Both the position numbers and the translations under genes were made by a program. A DNA stretch of 36,000 nt, taken from contig NSIA01000078.1 of NCBI GenBank assembly GCA_002737585.1, forward strand, positions 1 through 36,000, in the 5' to 3' direction. The notes under the pieces were generated by a model that saw only the letters and a program-made list of their open reading frames with translations, was not told the origin of the DNA and ran no database searches. Shown here in pieces: positions 1-9,554 of this stretch (its first letter is position 1; every line of letters begins with the position of its first letter). The stretch comes from Planctomycetaceae bacterium. Lineage in GTDB: Bacteria > Planctomycetota > Phycisphaerae > Phycisphaerales > SM1A02.

Positions 1-1
1 A

Positions 2-616
2 GTGGTTGTCGGCGTCGCTTGCCACTCCTGGAATCGCTTCCATGAAGCGGAAGCGCATCGCGGAGTTTCACTTGCTCTCACCACCAATGCCACCAAGGTT
101 GACGATGTCATTGATCGCCTGGCCGGCGAACAGCGCGAATTGCATCGCTATCTCAACGTCTACGACCGACTTGCCCTACCCGTGGAGCAAAGCGACATCA
201 TTGCCACCATCACCAATCTCATGCCGGACCGAACCAGCCTGTCCATGCTGCGCATGGAAGTGAAGGAAATCGCCGCCGGTAAGGGTACTGACGGGGCTAC
301 TCATGCGCCTGTCAATGCCAACCCCCCTGTGGCCGCAAGTGGCGCTGGCAATGTTCGGACCACCGCTCCTTCCCGTTGGATGGAAATCACCATCCGTGGG
401 TACGCACAGGACAATGCCGATCTCTACGAATTTGAACGCAAGCTTGCCAACACCAAGCCGTTCGCTGCAGTGACCGTTTCTGAAAACAAGCCGACCGACA
501 TTGCTCGCGGTCGCATCCAGGAGTTTGCCGTGAATTGCCGCATTGACCTTGATGTTCAGTATGTGCGCCCCGGCGGAAGCCCAGTCGCATCTGTGGCCAA
601 AGGAGGCTCAAAGTGA
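2..616 (+). CDS. PilN-like pilus/secretion assembly protein (5' truncated by window start)
   Basis: ORF open at the 5' edge; short hydrophobic N-terminus remnant, then 'LVDRLAGEQRELHRYL..DIIATITNLMPDRTSLSMLRMEV' PilN-style region; position immediately before PilO/PilP-like ORFs and PilB/PilC. Confidence 0.65.
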   Translation: MVVGVACHSWNRFHEAEAHRGVSLALTTNATKVDDVIDRLAGEQRELHRYLNVYDRLALPVEQSDIIATITNLMPDRTSLSMLRMEVKEIAAGKGTDGATHAPVNANPPVAASGAGNVRTTAPSRWMEITIRGYAQDNADLYEFERKLANTKPFAAVTVSENKPTDIARGRIQEFAVNCRIDLDVQYVRPGGSPVASVAKGGSK

Positions 617-1254
617 GCACCCTGCGATTTGCCAACCTGCATATCCGTGAGCGCTTCGACCGCGAAACGGTGATTTGGGGGATTGCGCCGGCGATCGTGG
701 CCATCATGATCACTGCGCTGTTTGTGGTGCCAAATTACTCGCGCGCTCTTCGCATGCAGGACGAAGCGCAACGCCTGGAAGCGGTGAGCAGCGAGAACAT
801 CAATCAGAAGAACAATCTGCAACTCTTAGAGCGCAATGTTGCTGGCCTGCGTGATGAGTACAACCGCCGCTGCCGGCCGCTTGCCGAAGGCACGGATCGC
901 GACCACCTGCTCTCCACCATTACTCGTCCGACCGATGGAACCGTAGTGCGCGAGCAGTCCATTCGAACCAGCGCGCTGGTTCAGGTAGACGGCGTTGCCA
1001 TTGGAAGTCCCGTACTTCGCCGCGACGTCACGGTGGACATGTCGGCCTCATTCGAATCAATCTTCGGCGTGCTGGATGCAGCAGAGGGCGTGAACCAACT
1101 AGTTACCCCGCGTTCAGTGGAAATTGTGGTCATGAGTACTGCGCTCGAGCAAGCTGCCACTGGCAACTTTGTTGTGCGCGCCACCATCGTCTTTGAAGAG
1201 TGGTTTGAACAGCCACCAAGTGCCAACGCGCCCGCGCAGGAGGCTCGTCGATGA
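613..1254 (+). CDS. PilO-like inner-membrane assembly protein
   Basis: Single N-terminal TM (IAPAIVAIMITALFVVP) followed by a coiled coil and small periplasmic domain; GTGA overlap with the preceding ORF; gene order. Confidence 0.6.
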   Translation: MSTLRFANLHIRERFDRETVIWGIAPAIVAIMITALFVVPNYSRALRMQDEAQRLEAVSSENINQKNNLQLLERNVAGLRDEYNRRCRPLAEGTDRDHLLSTITRPTDGTVVREQSIRTSALVQVDGVAIGSPVLRRDVTVDMSASFESIFGVLDAAEGVNQLVTPRSVEIVVMSTALEQAATGNFVVRATIVFEEWFEQPPSANAPAQEARR

Positions 1255-1814
1255 GTGCTCCACTGGCAGTCCGTTGGCATGAACTGTGCAACCGCTTGGG
1301 CGTCCAGCCGAAGCAGTTTGGCTTCTTGCTGGCTGCCACTGCACTCACTGTTGCAGCACTGGGCGCGAAGGCCATGTTCAAGCCAGCCCGAGCCAGCGCT
1401 GCGGCAGCAGTTCGTGTGGATTCCAACGCCAGTAGCGCTCCGGCGCCCGTGCTTGCCGCACGACAGCGCGTGGAGCTTGTGCTGGAGTCACGCCCCGTCC
1501 GCGATCCGTTTCGGCCATTCTTTATCAACCCGGACGCAGTCCCAGGTGCAGCACCCAGCGCTGGCGTAGCAACCGGGGCACCCGCCCCAGCCGGTCTCCA
1601 CCTTCGGGCAATAATCGCCGGTGAATTTGCAGTAATCGGGGAGGAAACCGTTGCTGTTGGCGACGAAGTAACTGACAGTGAAGGGCATCACTTCATCGTC
1701 GAAGAGATCCAGGAGCGCCGTGTGGTTCTCCGTGAAGGCGGAAGGCGAGCAGAACTTGGCTACGCGTCTACTGGGCGCGCTTCGGATAAGTCCACGAAGG
1801 GAACACGGAAGTGA
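1251..1814 (+). CDS. PilP-like protein
   Basis: 'RDPFRPFFI' and 'LRAIIAGEFAVIGEETVAVGDEVTDSEGHHFIVEEIQERRVVLREGGRRAELG' resemble a PilP/GspC-type domain; ATGA overlap with the PilO-like ORF. Confidence 0.55.
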   Translation: MSAPLAVRWHELCNRLGVQPKQFGFLLAATALTVAALGAKAMFKPARASAAAAVRVDSNASSAPAPVLAARQRVELVLESRPVRDPFRPFFINPDAVPGAAPSAGVATGAPAPAGLHLRAIIAGEFAVIGEETVAVGDEVTDSEGHHFIVEEIQERRVVLREGGRRAELGYASTGRASDKSTKGTRK

Positions 1815-3601
1815 ATCACGGAGGCGATCATGGCGGACACGGAATGCAGCGCGACCAGGCGCTCAGTCGTCCGCACAACATTGAACTCGCCACGCTTCCC
1901 CCGCTCGGGCAGATTTTAATTGAAGACGGAACGCTCACCACCGATCAACTTCGCCAGGCCCTCGCGGCGCAGGTCCGAGGCGGACAGCGTCTGCTCTTGG
2001 GTGAAGTCCTGATTCAAATGGGCTTGGTCGACAAGACCGTTCTGCTGCAGGCCGTTGCCAAGAATCGCGGCGTTGAGTTTGTCATGGAACCAGCAGCACT
2101 ATTTGAGGAAGGCGCCATGGCGCTGATCCCAGAGAATTTGCGCAAGGAGCACCGCGTCTGCGCGCTGTTTCTTGCTGGAAACGAGCTGGTAGTTGCGACT
2201 GCTGATCCACAGAACTACTTTGTTGAAGAACTCATTGCCCGCGAAACTGGATTCAAAGTCCGGTTTGTTGCGTCTCCTGATGAGAGCATTGATGCGCTGC
2301 TCAGTGATCCAACCCGCGCTGCCGAGAATGTCAACAAGCAAGCCGAGGAATTGGTTGCTGATCTCTTCGATGGCACCGACGAGGCTGACTATCAGCTACA
2401 AGAGAAGCGCGTCGAGGAGATGATGGGCTTCGACGCCACTGATGATGTCGGCCCAGTGGTGAAACTGGTGAACTTCATGATCTGCAGTGCCGCCGCCGAG
2501 GGCGCCAGCGATATCCACATTGAACCTGACGAAGGCCACCTGCGGGTTCGCTACCGCATCGACGGCGTTCTGTTTCACAAGTTGAGCCCGCCGTACCGTA
2601 TGCACGCTGCCATTTCCAGCCGCGTGAAGATCATGGCGCACATGGATATCTCCGAGCGCCGCGTGCCCCAGGACGGCGAGATTTCTGTCCGCGTCAAGGG
2701 ACGCGCCATCGACCTACGCGTCAGCACCCTACCTGGAAAGTTCGGCGAAAAGATCGTGATGCGAATCATTGATGTTTCGACCGCCAAGCTGGGATTGGAG
2801 AAGCTGGGCTTCCGACCAAAGATGCTGGAAACTTTCCAGAACGTGATCGATCAGCCCTACGGAATTGTCTTGGTGACTGGACCGACTGGATCGGGTAAGT
2901 CCACCACGCTGTACTCGGTGCTCGGCACCTTTGACACCGTCGCTAGCAACGTTTCCACGGTTGAAGATCCGGTGGAAGCGAACTTGCAGGGTGTTCATCA
3001 GGCGCAAATCAATCCGAAGGCGGGGTTCACATTCGCCGGCGCTCTTCGCGCCCTGCTCCGCCAAGACCCTGACATCATCATGGTCGGTGAAATCCGCGAC
3101 GGCGAGACTGGGCAGATTGCGGTTCAAGCTGCGCTCACCGGTCACTTGGTGCTCAGCACGCTGCACACCAACGATGCGCCAAGTTCCATTACCCGACTCC
3201 AGAACCTTGGCGTTGAGCCGTTCTTGGTGGCAGCAAGTTTGAAGGGCGTTCTTGCGCAGCGTCTAGTACGCCGCATCTGCAGCCAGTGCAAGCAAGAATT
3301 CGAACCGGACGCGCAGCAACTCAAGTCTCTTGGCGAATACGCACCAATGTGCAGCCGCCTCTGGAAGGGCACCGGATGCCGCAAGTGCCATGACACCGGC
3401 CTCTCCGGTCGATTAGGTGTGTACGAATTGATGGTGCCAGACGAAGCGCTCATCGATGCCATCTGCGCACACGCAGAACCCGCCAAGATTCGTGAGGTTC
3501 TGAAGGCCGGCGGATTTAGCACGCTCTGGGACGACGGCGTCCAAAAGGTGCTTGAAGGAATGACCACAATTGAGGAGGTCTATGGTGCCTGCCGCCGCTG
3601 A
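1811..3601 (+). CDS. Type IV pilus/T2SS assembly ATPase (PilB/GspE family) with N-terminal MshEN-type domain
   Basis: Walker A GPTGSGKSTTLY, 'RQDPDIIMVGEIRDGETGQIAVQAALTGHLVLSTLHTND', C-terminal tetracysteine CxxC...CxxC (ICSQC / GCRKC), N-terminal 'LGQILIEDGTLTTDQLRQAL'. Confidence 0.95.
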   Translation: MNHGGDHGGHGMQRDQALSRPHNIELATLPPLGQILIEDGTLTTDQLRQALAAQVRGGQRLLLGEVLIQMGLVDKTVLLQAVAKNRGVEFVMEPAALFEEGAMALIPENLRKEHRVCALFLAGNELVVATADPQNYFVEELIARETGFKVRFVASPDESIDALLSDPTRAAENVNKQAEELVADLFDGTDEADYQLQEKRVEEMMGFDATDDVGPVVKLVNFMICSAAAEGASDIHIEPDEGHLRVRYRIDGVLFHKLSPPYRMHAAISSRVKIMAHMDISERRVPQDGEISVRVKGRAIDLRVSTLPGKFGEKIVMRIIDVSTAKLGLEKLGFRPKMLETFQNVIDQPYGIVLVTGPTGSGKSTTLYSVLGTFDTVASNVSTVEDPVEANLQGVHQAQINPKAGFTFAGALRALLRQDPDIIMVGEIRDGETGQIAVQAALTGHLVLSTLHTNDAPSSITRLQNLGVEPFLVAASLKGVLAQRLVRRICSQCKQEFEPDAQQLKSLGEYAPMCSRLWKGTGCRKCHDTGLSGRLGVYELMVPDEALIDAICAHAEPAKIREVLKAGGFSTLWDDGVQKVLEGMTTIEEVYGACRR

Positions 3602-4871
3602 TAAATCTGCTGCAATTGCTGCTTCTATTCGGAAGTTCACCTACCGCGCCCGCCGCTCGGAAGGCGGTGCGTTGGTCAAAGGTGTGGTGGAAGCGCATGA
3701 TCATGAAGGGGCAGTGCGCGAACTCCGTCAGCAAGGCCTGGCAATTCTGTCGGTGGAACTGGGAGACATGGCTGCGGCAGTCGGCCAGGAATCTGATCCC
3801 GCACGCCTGCGACGTCGGCTCTCGAAAGCCATGTCCAAGGACGACGTGGTTTCATTCTGTCAGCAGCTCGCTGTGATGCTCCGCACCGGCGTTCCACTTG
3901 CAGAATCGCTGGAGACCTATGCGGACCAGGCATCAAAGAAGGATGTTGCCGAATTCGTACGACTGATTCGAACCGATGTTTGCGAAGGCGAAGACTTCAG
4001 TGCTGTCCTTGGAAAGTACCCACGGGTGTTTCCAGCGCTGCTCGTTTCGTTGATGCGCGCCGCCGAAGCATCGGGAAAGTTGGACGAAATGTTGGCACGC
4101 GTCTCCAAGGACCTCTCCAAGGCGCGTCGAACCAGTAAACAAATTAAGGGCGCGATGATGTACCCGGCCATCATGCTCATTGTGGCAGTGCTGGCAGTGG
4201 TCATCATCATGGTCTTCGTGCTTCCAAAGTTTGGACCGCTCTTTAAGGCACAAGGCGACCGTCTGCCCGCGCCAACCAAGGCGTTGGTGTGGCTCAGCAG
4301 TTTCCTGCGCACGGGATGGATGATCTATGGACCGGCGCTCGCTGCCATCGTCGGCGGCACGTGGTGGTACGCGCGCACTGAAGCGGGTCGTATCACGGTT
4401 GACACGCTTAAACTTCGGATGCCGGTCTTGGGACATATGTTCCGATGCCTGTACTTGGTGCGCTTCTCAAGCACCATGGCCACCCTGCTCTCCGCTGGCG
4501 TTTCACTCATTGACGTCGTGCGAATCTGCCGGGAAGTAACCGGCAATGTGCACTACACCAAGCTGTGGATTCTTCTTGAGGATCGCATCAGTAAGGGGCA
4601 AGAGATTGCGCCCACCTTCCGCGAATTCGATTTCGTCCCGCGAAATGTGGTGGCGATGATTGCTAGCGGAGAGAAATCTGGTCGACTCTCTGAAGTACTG
4701 GAACACGCTGCAACTGCTGCAGAGGACGACCTGGATATCGCGGTCAAATCAACCACCAGCATGGTGGAGCCGATCATGATCGTCGGCATGGGTTTGGTGG
4801 TTGGCGGAATTGCGTCCGCGATGCTGCTACCGATCTTCAATATGTCGAAAAACATGCGCCCCGGCCACTGA
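3582..4871 (+). CDS. PilC/GspF inner-membrane platform protein
   Basis: 'FCQQLAVMLRTGVPLAESL', 'RRTSKQIKGAMMYPAIMLIVAVLAVVIIMVFVLPKFGPLF', 'VRFSSTMATLLSAGVSLIDVV', 'MVEPIMIVGMGLVVGGIASAMLLPIFNM'. ORF track starts at TTG 3570; ATG at 3582 behind AGGAGG is more likely (GTG 3585 also possible). Confidence 0.93.
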   Translation: MVPAAADKSAAIAASIRKFTYRARRSEGGALVKGVVEAHDHEGAVRELRQQGLAILSVELGDMAAAVGQESDPARLRRRLSKAMSKDDVVSFCQQLAVMLRTGVPLAESLETYADQASKKDVAEFVRLIRTDVCEGEDFSAVLGKYPRVFPALLVSLMRAAEASGKLDEMLARVSKDLSKARRTSKQIKGAMMYPAIMLIVAVLAVVIIMVFVLPKFGPLFKAQGDRLPAPTKALVWLSSFLRTGWMIYGPALAAIVGGTWWYARTEAGRITVDTLKLRMPVLGHMFRCLYLVRFSSTMATLLSAGVSLIDVVRICREVTGNVHYTKLWILLEDRISKGQEIAPTFREFDFVPRNVVAMIASGEKSGRLSEVLEHAATAAEDDLDIAVKSTTSMVEPIMIVGMGLVVGGIASAMLLPIFNMSKNMRPGH

Positions 4872-4910
4872 ATCGGCGCTTTCAAGGCTATCCACTCACA
4901 GCAAGCACGC

Positions 4911-6980
4911 TCAGTGCACGCGAATACGAATGCGAGTCTTCGCATCTTCCGGGAGCACCGTCAGCCGCGCCTCGCCAGTGGACTGTCGCGTTCCGTGCTC
5001 AATCAATAACGGCTTTCCGGCAGCATCACTTGCCGCCAGAACAATGTCCTTCGCTTGCCACGCCCCAGCGCTTTTCACGAATGGCAACGCTACGTACCAA
5101 GTACCGGCCGTAAACTGCTGATCATTGGGCACACTCATCCGAAGCGTTGCGCCGCGCGGCATTGCTCCAACGTCCAAAGTGAAGAGCCGCGGGAGACTCT
5201 CGACCGCTGCAGTTGGCTCCATGTTGATGGCAACGATGGGCGTGTCTGCACCCACCCATGAGGTGCGTGCGGTCTGCCACCCTTCCAAGGTCACCTCCAC
5301 AGCGTGCGGAGCATCCGTTGCCGGTATCAGGATGACCGCGGGGGTCCGACCGCGCGCAGTTCCATCGACAGTGACCGATGCGCCAAGTGGCGCGCTGATC
5401 ACTTGAAACTGCGACATGCGAACGCTGGGCGCGGGAGCGTTTGAGGATGATCCGGATGCCCCCGGCGACCCGATATCTCCGGGATTACTTGGAGGAGCAG
5501 TGTTCGCTGCGCTGTTTCCGGATGCCATGCCACTCGCCATCTCAATCCATGTGCGAGCGCGCGTCACCAAGCCGCGCACATCGATCAACCCAAACGACAC
5601 AGCGAGGGCGAGACCAACCGCGCACACCAGTAGAAATCCACCGATCCAAGCACCGCGGCGCGGCGCGCGTGCTGACCGTGACGTCTTGACATCACTTCCA
5701 TCAATGCGCACCACCCCACCAGCACCAACTGCGATACGTGGGCGCTCTGCTTCCGGCTGCAAACCAACGTGACGACTGCGGGTACTGTCGGTGGCTACTG
5801 GAGCAACAGCGGAAGCACGCGACCCATTCACCACCCAACCACGAAGGCGCAGCACCAAGGCGCGCGCGTCATCAGGGCGCTGCGATTTTTTTCGGCTCAG
5901 CCCATCCATGACAATCGCGGCCAATTGATCGTCAAGGCGCGGATTACATTCGCGAACATCCGCCGGCTCCGTCTCACACACCAGTCGCGCAGCCTCATGC
6001 ACTGGCAAGCCGCGCAAATCATGCGGCTGCACACCGGTGAGTAACTCATACAACACGGCACACAGGGCATACACATCGGTGCGCGCATCAATTCCGCGCG
6101 GGTCAGCAATGAATTGCTCTGGGCTCATGTATTGCATGGTGCCCACCAATTGCCCAGTTTCAGTGCGAATAGTGACCGCTGCATTATCAACAGCAATGGC
6201 GCGCGCCACGCCAAAGTCAATGACTTTCACACGACCATGGCGATCAACAAGAATATTCTGCGGCTTGATATCGCGATGGACATACCCCTCGTGATGCGCA
6301 AATGCAACGGCATCGCACGCTTGTAGAAACGCGTCAACCGTTTCGCGTGTTCCAAGTCGCTCACGGAATACGTAATCGGAAATGGTCTGCGATCCCTCGA
6401 CATACTCCATGACGATGTAGGGGATATCAACATCCGCATCCTGCTCTATACCCGTGCGAAACACGGTAGCAATGCCAGGATGACGCAGCTTTTCCATCAT
6501 GCGTCCTTCGCGGTCAAATCGCTTGCGGACATCTTCATCTCGATGCGTGCGCAGCAATACCTTCAGCGCCACGCGTGTTCCGGATGTCAGATCGGCACCC
6601 AGATAGACGCGCCCCATCCCGCCCGAACCAACAACGCGCTCAATCTTTACTCCGCAAAATTCCTTTCCAAGGTAAGGGTCCATAGCGCGCGCCGCATCCG
6701 TCGGGCGCGCCTCGGCAACACCATCGTGGCCGGCACTCTGCTCAGCAAGGTCTTCCTTCGCCATGGCAATGGTGGCGCCAGCATGCACACTTTCATCGGC
6801 AGCCGGCTCAACCTTGGAAGGAGTCCATGCACGCGTCGGGTCCGATGCCAACGCGTTTTCAACCGCGCGGCGCGTTTCTGGATCAAGCCGGAATCCATCC
6901 AAGAACGCACGCCGCTCTGCCGTTGGCAAGCGCCGCGCCGCCTCCGCAAGTTCCGCGATCCGGGCTCGGTCTGCGTTCAT
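4911..6980 (-). CDS. Serine/threonine protein kinase with C-terminal TM and PEGA domain
   Basis: GSGGMGRVYLG loop, VHRDIKPQNILVD, VKVIDFGVARA, MSPEQ; TM 'GAWIGGFLLVCAVGLALAVSFGLI'; PEGA-like 'VISAPLGASVTVDGTARGRTPAVILIPATDAPHAVEVTLEGWQ'. Confidence 0.95.
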   Translation of the reverse strand: MNADRARIAELAEAARRLPTAERRAFLDGFRLDPETRRAVENALASDPTRAWTPSKVEPAADESVHAGATIAMAKEDLAEQSAGHDGVAEARPTDAARAMDPYLGKEFCGVKIERVVGSGGMGRVYLGADLTSGTRVALKVLLRTHRDEDVRKRFDREGRMMEKLRHPGIATVFRTGIEQDADVDIPYIVMEYVEGSQTISDYVFRERLGTRETVDAFLQACDAVAFAHHEGYVHRDIKPQNILVDRHGRVKVIDFGVARAIAVDNAAVTIRTETGQLVGTMQYMSPEQFIADPRGIDARTDVYALCAVLYELLTGVQPHDLRGLPVHEAARLVCETEPADVRECNPRLDDQLAAIVMDGLSRKKSQRPDDARALVLRLRGWVVNGSRASAVAPVATDSTRSRHVGLQPEAERPRIAVGAGGVVRIDGSDVKTSRSARAPRRGAWIGGFLLVCAVGLALAVSFGLIDVRGLVTRARTWIEMASGMASGNSAANTAPPSNPGDIGSPGASGSSSNAPAPSVRMSQFQVISAPLGASVTVDGTARGRTPAVILIPATDAPHAVEVTLEGWQTARTSWVGADTPIVAINMEPTAAVESLPRLFTLDVGAMPRGATLRMSVPNDQQFTAGTWYVALPFVKSAGAWQAKDIVLAASDAAGKPLLIEHGTRQSTGEARLTVLPEDAKTRIRIRVH

Positions 6981-7101
6981 CTGTACCCAAGTGTACGGCG
7001 AAATCAGCCGTCCGCGGTGTTATTGGGACAACGTCATGCCCGAAGTCGACGTCGCCACGGAACTGTAAGGATCCAACGGCATCCGTGCCGAAGATAGGGG
7101 T

Positions 7102-7437
7102 ATGCCAAAGGGTGCCCTCTTCGCTGTCATGTTCGCCGCGATCTACCTGCTTCTGCGCGGAGCGGGAATCATCAACGATGGACCGTTCGTGGTGTGGTCA
7201 CAAGCCGCGCTGTTTGGGATCTTCCTGATCGGATCCGGCGTCAGCGTTCGCGCTGGCAACGCCTTGTGGGCCGCCATCTTTGCGGCACTCGCCATCGGTT
7301 GGAACCCTTGGGTGAAGCTGAGTGCCTGGCATCAGCCGCTGCCGTGGGACAAGTGGGCAACCGCCATGTCCCTTCTCTGTGGCGCCACCGCTGGTGCCTT
7401 CGTGGTCCGTTACTGGGGCCGCGGCGAGACGGCCTGA
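7102..7437 (+). CDS. Small multi-spanning membrane protein of unknown function
   Basis: 111 aa with several hydrophobic segments; ATG preceded by AGGGG; no competing ORF over most of its length. Confidence 0.7.
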   Translation: MPKGALFAVMFAAIYLLLRGAGIINDGPFVVWSQAALFGIFLIGSGVSVRAGNALWAAIFAALAIGWNPWVKLSAWHQPLPWDKWATAMSLLCGATAGAFVVRYWGRGETA

Positions 7438-8852
7438 CCGTCACCTGCAAGATCAAAGACGTACGCACCACCCGGCTCAAGTCCGAGGTTGGTGTTCTTG
7501 GTACGGCCGACCACAACGATCGGCCAATCAACCGCAACATCGTTGCCGAAACCGCGCGGCGCACACGGCGCTGCAGGCATCAGGCGCTTGGTGTTGACCC
7601 ATTGGCCATCGCGCTCTTCAAAGACCAACGCCATGCCTGGGGTGGCATCACCAATTTCATCAACTCCTCGCGCGCTGCTATCGCCAAGCACGATGTGGCC
7701 CTTAGAAATTGCCATGGAGAATCCATACGCCCTGCCGGGAACAATGCCTGTTTGTGGAACAAGTTCTTGCCGCAACACCCATGTCCCGCCAACCCGCGCG
7801 AATAGCCAGACATGCCCTGCGGCCTGCGGGTCATTGGGTTCCATGCCACGCACGATCAGCAGATCGCCTTCCACCATGACGCTCAAACCGAAGCACTTCA
7901 TATCTGTCACTGATGCGCCCAGGATTTCCGCTTCCGGCATCCACTGCCCCGACATGCGTCGGTACACATGAACCCGCGCGCTGCCGGAGATCGGCATCGC
8001 CTCCGTTTGGCGCGGCGGAATGGTGGCTGGTCGACCGATGGCAAGGACGTCGCCGTCAATATCAAGCGATGTGCCAAACCACATGGCATCGGTGGGCACA
8101 CCGTTCGCTGAAGCGGGCGCCCTCACAAAGCCATCAAGATTCCAAATTCCGTTGCGGTTGGAATAAATGAATGTCTTTGGATCACGGTTGCGATCGGCAC
8201 TGGCTGCACCGAGGTCAAAGCGCATATCGGTGGCGCTGACCGCCAGCGTGACGCCGTCACTTGCATACCACGCGCCAAAGGTAGCGAGGTCTGCACCCGC
8301 TGGCAATGCAACGGTGGCTACTTCATTCATCTGTCCATCACGTGGTGAAAGCACACGCAAGGAAGTGCCAAGTCCATTGCGATTGACGGCAGTAAAGAGG
8401 AATGGCCCGCCACGCTCAAGGCGCTGAAATCCATAGTCCCCGGGCATGCTGTCCGACAATTGCGAAAGCTTGATGTTTGCCTTCCAAGATCCGTCCGGTG
8501 CACGATCCCATGTGCAGATCTGACCAAAGGCTCCAATCGACATGCAGCGCTCTGGCCCCGTCGCAAACACTTGGCTGCCGATCACCGCAACGCGGTATCC
8601 CCACGTCGGGGAGATGGTCGGAACCGGCGCACCGAGTACGGCCGTCTCTGTGGTGGGCGCCAGCGAAACCAACATTGCTCCAGGACTGGAATTGGCGGCT
8701 GGCGCGGAGACCAACCGCGGCGCAGCGCTGCCGGTTGCGGCAGGTGGCCGAGGCACCAGTTGCCCCTGAGCACCCTGCATTCCGTAGACAGGCAAGACAA
8801 CCATGGACGATGCACACACTGCAATCGCGACAATATTCATTGGATGATCCAT
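7410..8852 (-). CDS. Secreted FG-GAP/beta-propeller-like protein
   Basis: Signal-peptide-like N-terminus (IVAIAVCASSMVVLPVYGMQGA) and repeated segments such as 'GYRVAVIGSQVFATG', 'GTSLDIDGDVLAIGRPA', 'GLSVMVEGDLLIVRG', 'FGNDVAVDWPIVVVG'. Confidence 0.75.
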   Translation of the reverse strand: MDHPMNIVAIAVCASSMVVLPVYGMQGAQGQLVPRPPAATGSAAPRLVSAPAANSSPGAMLVSLAPTTETAVLGAPVPTISPTWGYRVAVIGSQVFATGPERCMSIGAFGQICTWDRAPDGSWKANIKLSQLSDSMPGDYGFQRLERGGPFLFTAVNRNGLGTSLRVLSPRDGQMNEVATVALPAGADLATFGAWYASDGVTLAVSATDMRFDLGAASADRNRDPKTFIYSNRNGIWNLDGFVRAPASANGVPTDAMWFGTSLDIDGDVLAIGRPATIPPRQTEAMPISGSARVHVYRRMSGQWMPEAEILGASVTDMKCFGLSVMVEGDLLIVRGMEPNDPQAAGHVWLFARVGGTWVLRQELVPQTGIVPGRAYGFSMAISKGHIVLGDSSARGVDEIGDATPGMALVFEERDGQWVNTKRLMPAAPCAPRGFGNDVAVDWPIVVVGRTKNTNLGLEPGGAYVFDLAGDGQAVSPRPQ

Positions 8853-8864
8853 CGAATCAAGTGG

Positions 8865-9509
8865 TTAAGAGTTACGAGCGTGCGGACGCTTTGTCGTCCG
8901 TAGTCCACCAAACGCGTGGGCGCATGCTTCAACGAGCGCTTGTTCACTGGGAAGATTGTGCTTGCCACCATCGTCGCGCGGAGAAACAATCGTGCAGCCA
9001 ATGGCGTGCAAAGCCTGCAGGTTGGCCACCAGAATTGAATTATGCATTGAGCCGTGCATGGTGGGCGCAAAGAGCACTGCAGCATTGCCGCGCTCCATAC
9101 GACCAACCGCACTCGCCAATGTTGCGGTGACTGGGGTGTCGGCAATTCCGTGCGCGCACTTGCCGATCACGCTGTAGGTGGCGGGCGCTATCAGATATAC
9201 GTCAAATGGTGCGGCGTCCGAAAGATGTTCCGCGTCCGCGGTGAGTTCCACAATGACCGGCCGCGTGCATGACCACTCCAAGGCTTCGCGCGCAACGTAG
9301 CGAAGCGCCTCGGTGGTTGCGAATGCGGTGACCTCGGCGCCTTGACGACGCAGAGCCCGGGCCAGCAGCGGAGCCTTCATCGCAGCGATGCCACCCGTCA
9401 CCAAGAGCGCCACTCGAGCGCCTTCAAGGGCACTACCCTCGCGGCGAACTTCGTGATCTCCAAGATCGCTCGGGGTGGGGGCAGGAAATTGAAATCCTTC
9501 TTCTGACAT
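8865..9509 (-). CDS. HFCD-family flavoprotein (CoaC/PPCDC-like, stand-alone)
   Basis: 'ALLVTGGIAAMKAPLLARALRRQGAEVTAFATTEALRYV', 'EHLSDAAPFDVYLIAPATYSVIGKCAHGIADTPVTATLA', no CoaB domain. Confidence 0.85.
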   Translation of the reverse strand: MSEEGFQFPAPTPSDLGDHEVRREGSALEGARVALLVTGGIAAMKAPLLARALRRQGAEVTAFATTEALRYVAREALEWSCTRPVIVELTADAEHLSDAAPFDVYLIAPATYSVIGKCAHGIADTPVTATLASAVGRMERGNAAVLFAPTMHGSMHNSILVANLQALHAIGCTIVSPRDDGGKHNLPSEQALVEACAHAFGGLRTTKRPHARNS

Positions 9510-9554
9510 GACTCACCAATACTAGTCGAATGCCCCGATATCCTTGGTACTCCC

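Noticed and set aside
6480-7097. 205-aa + strand ORF
   Set aside because: Antisense to the Ser/Thr kinase N-terminus, which has unambiguous kinase motifs.
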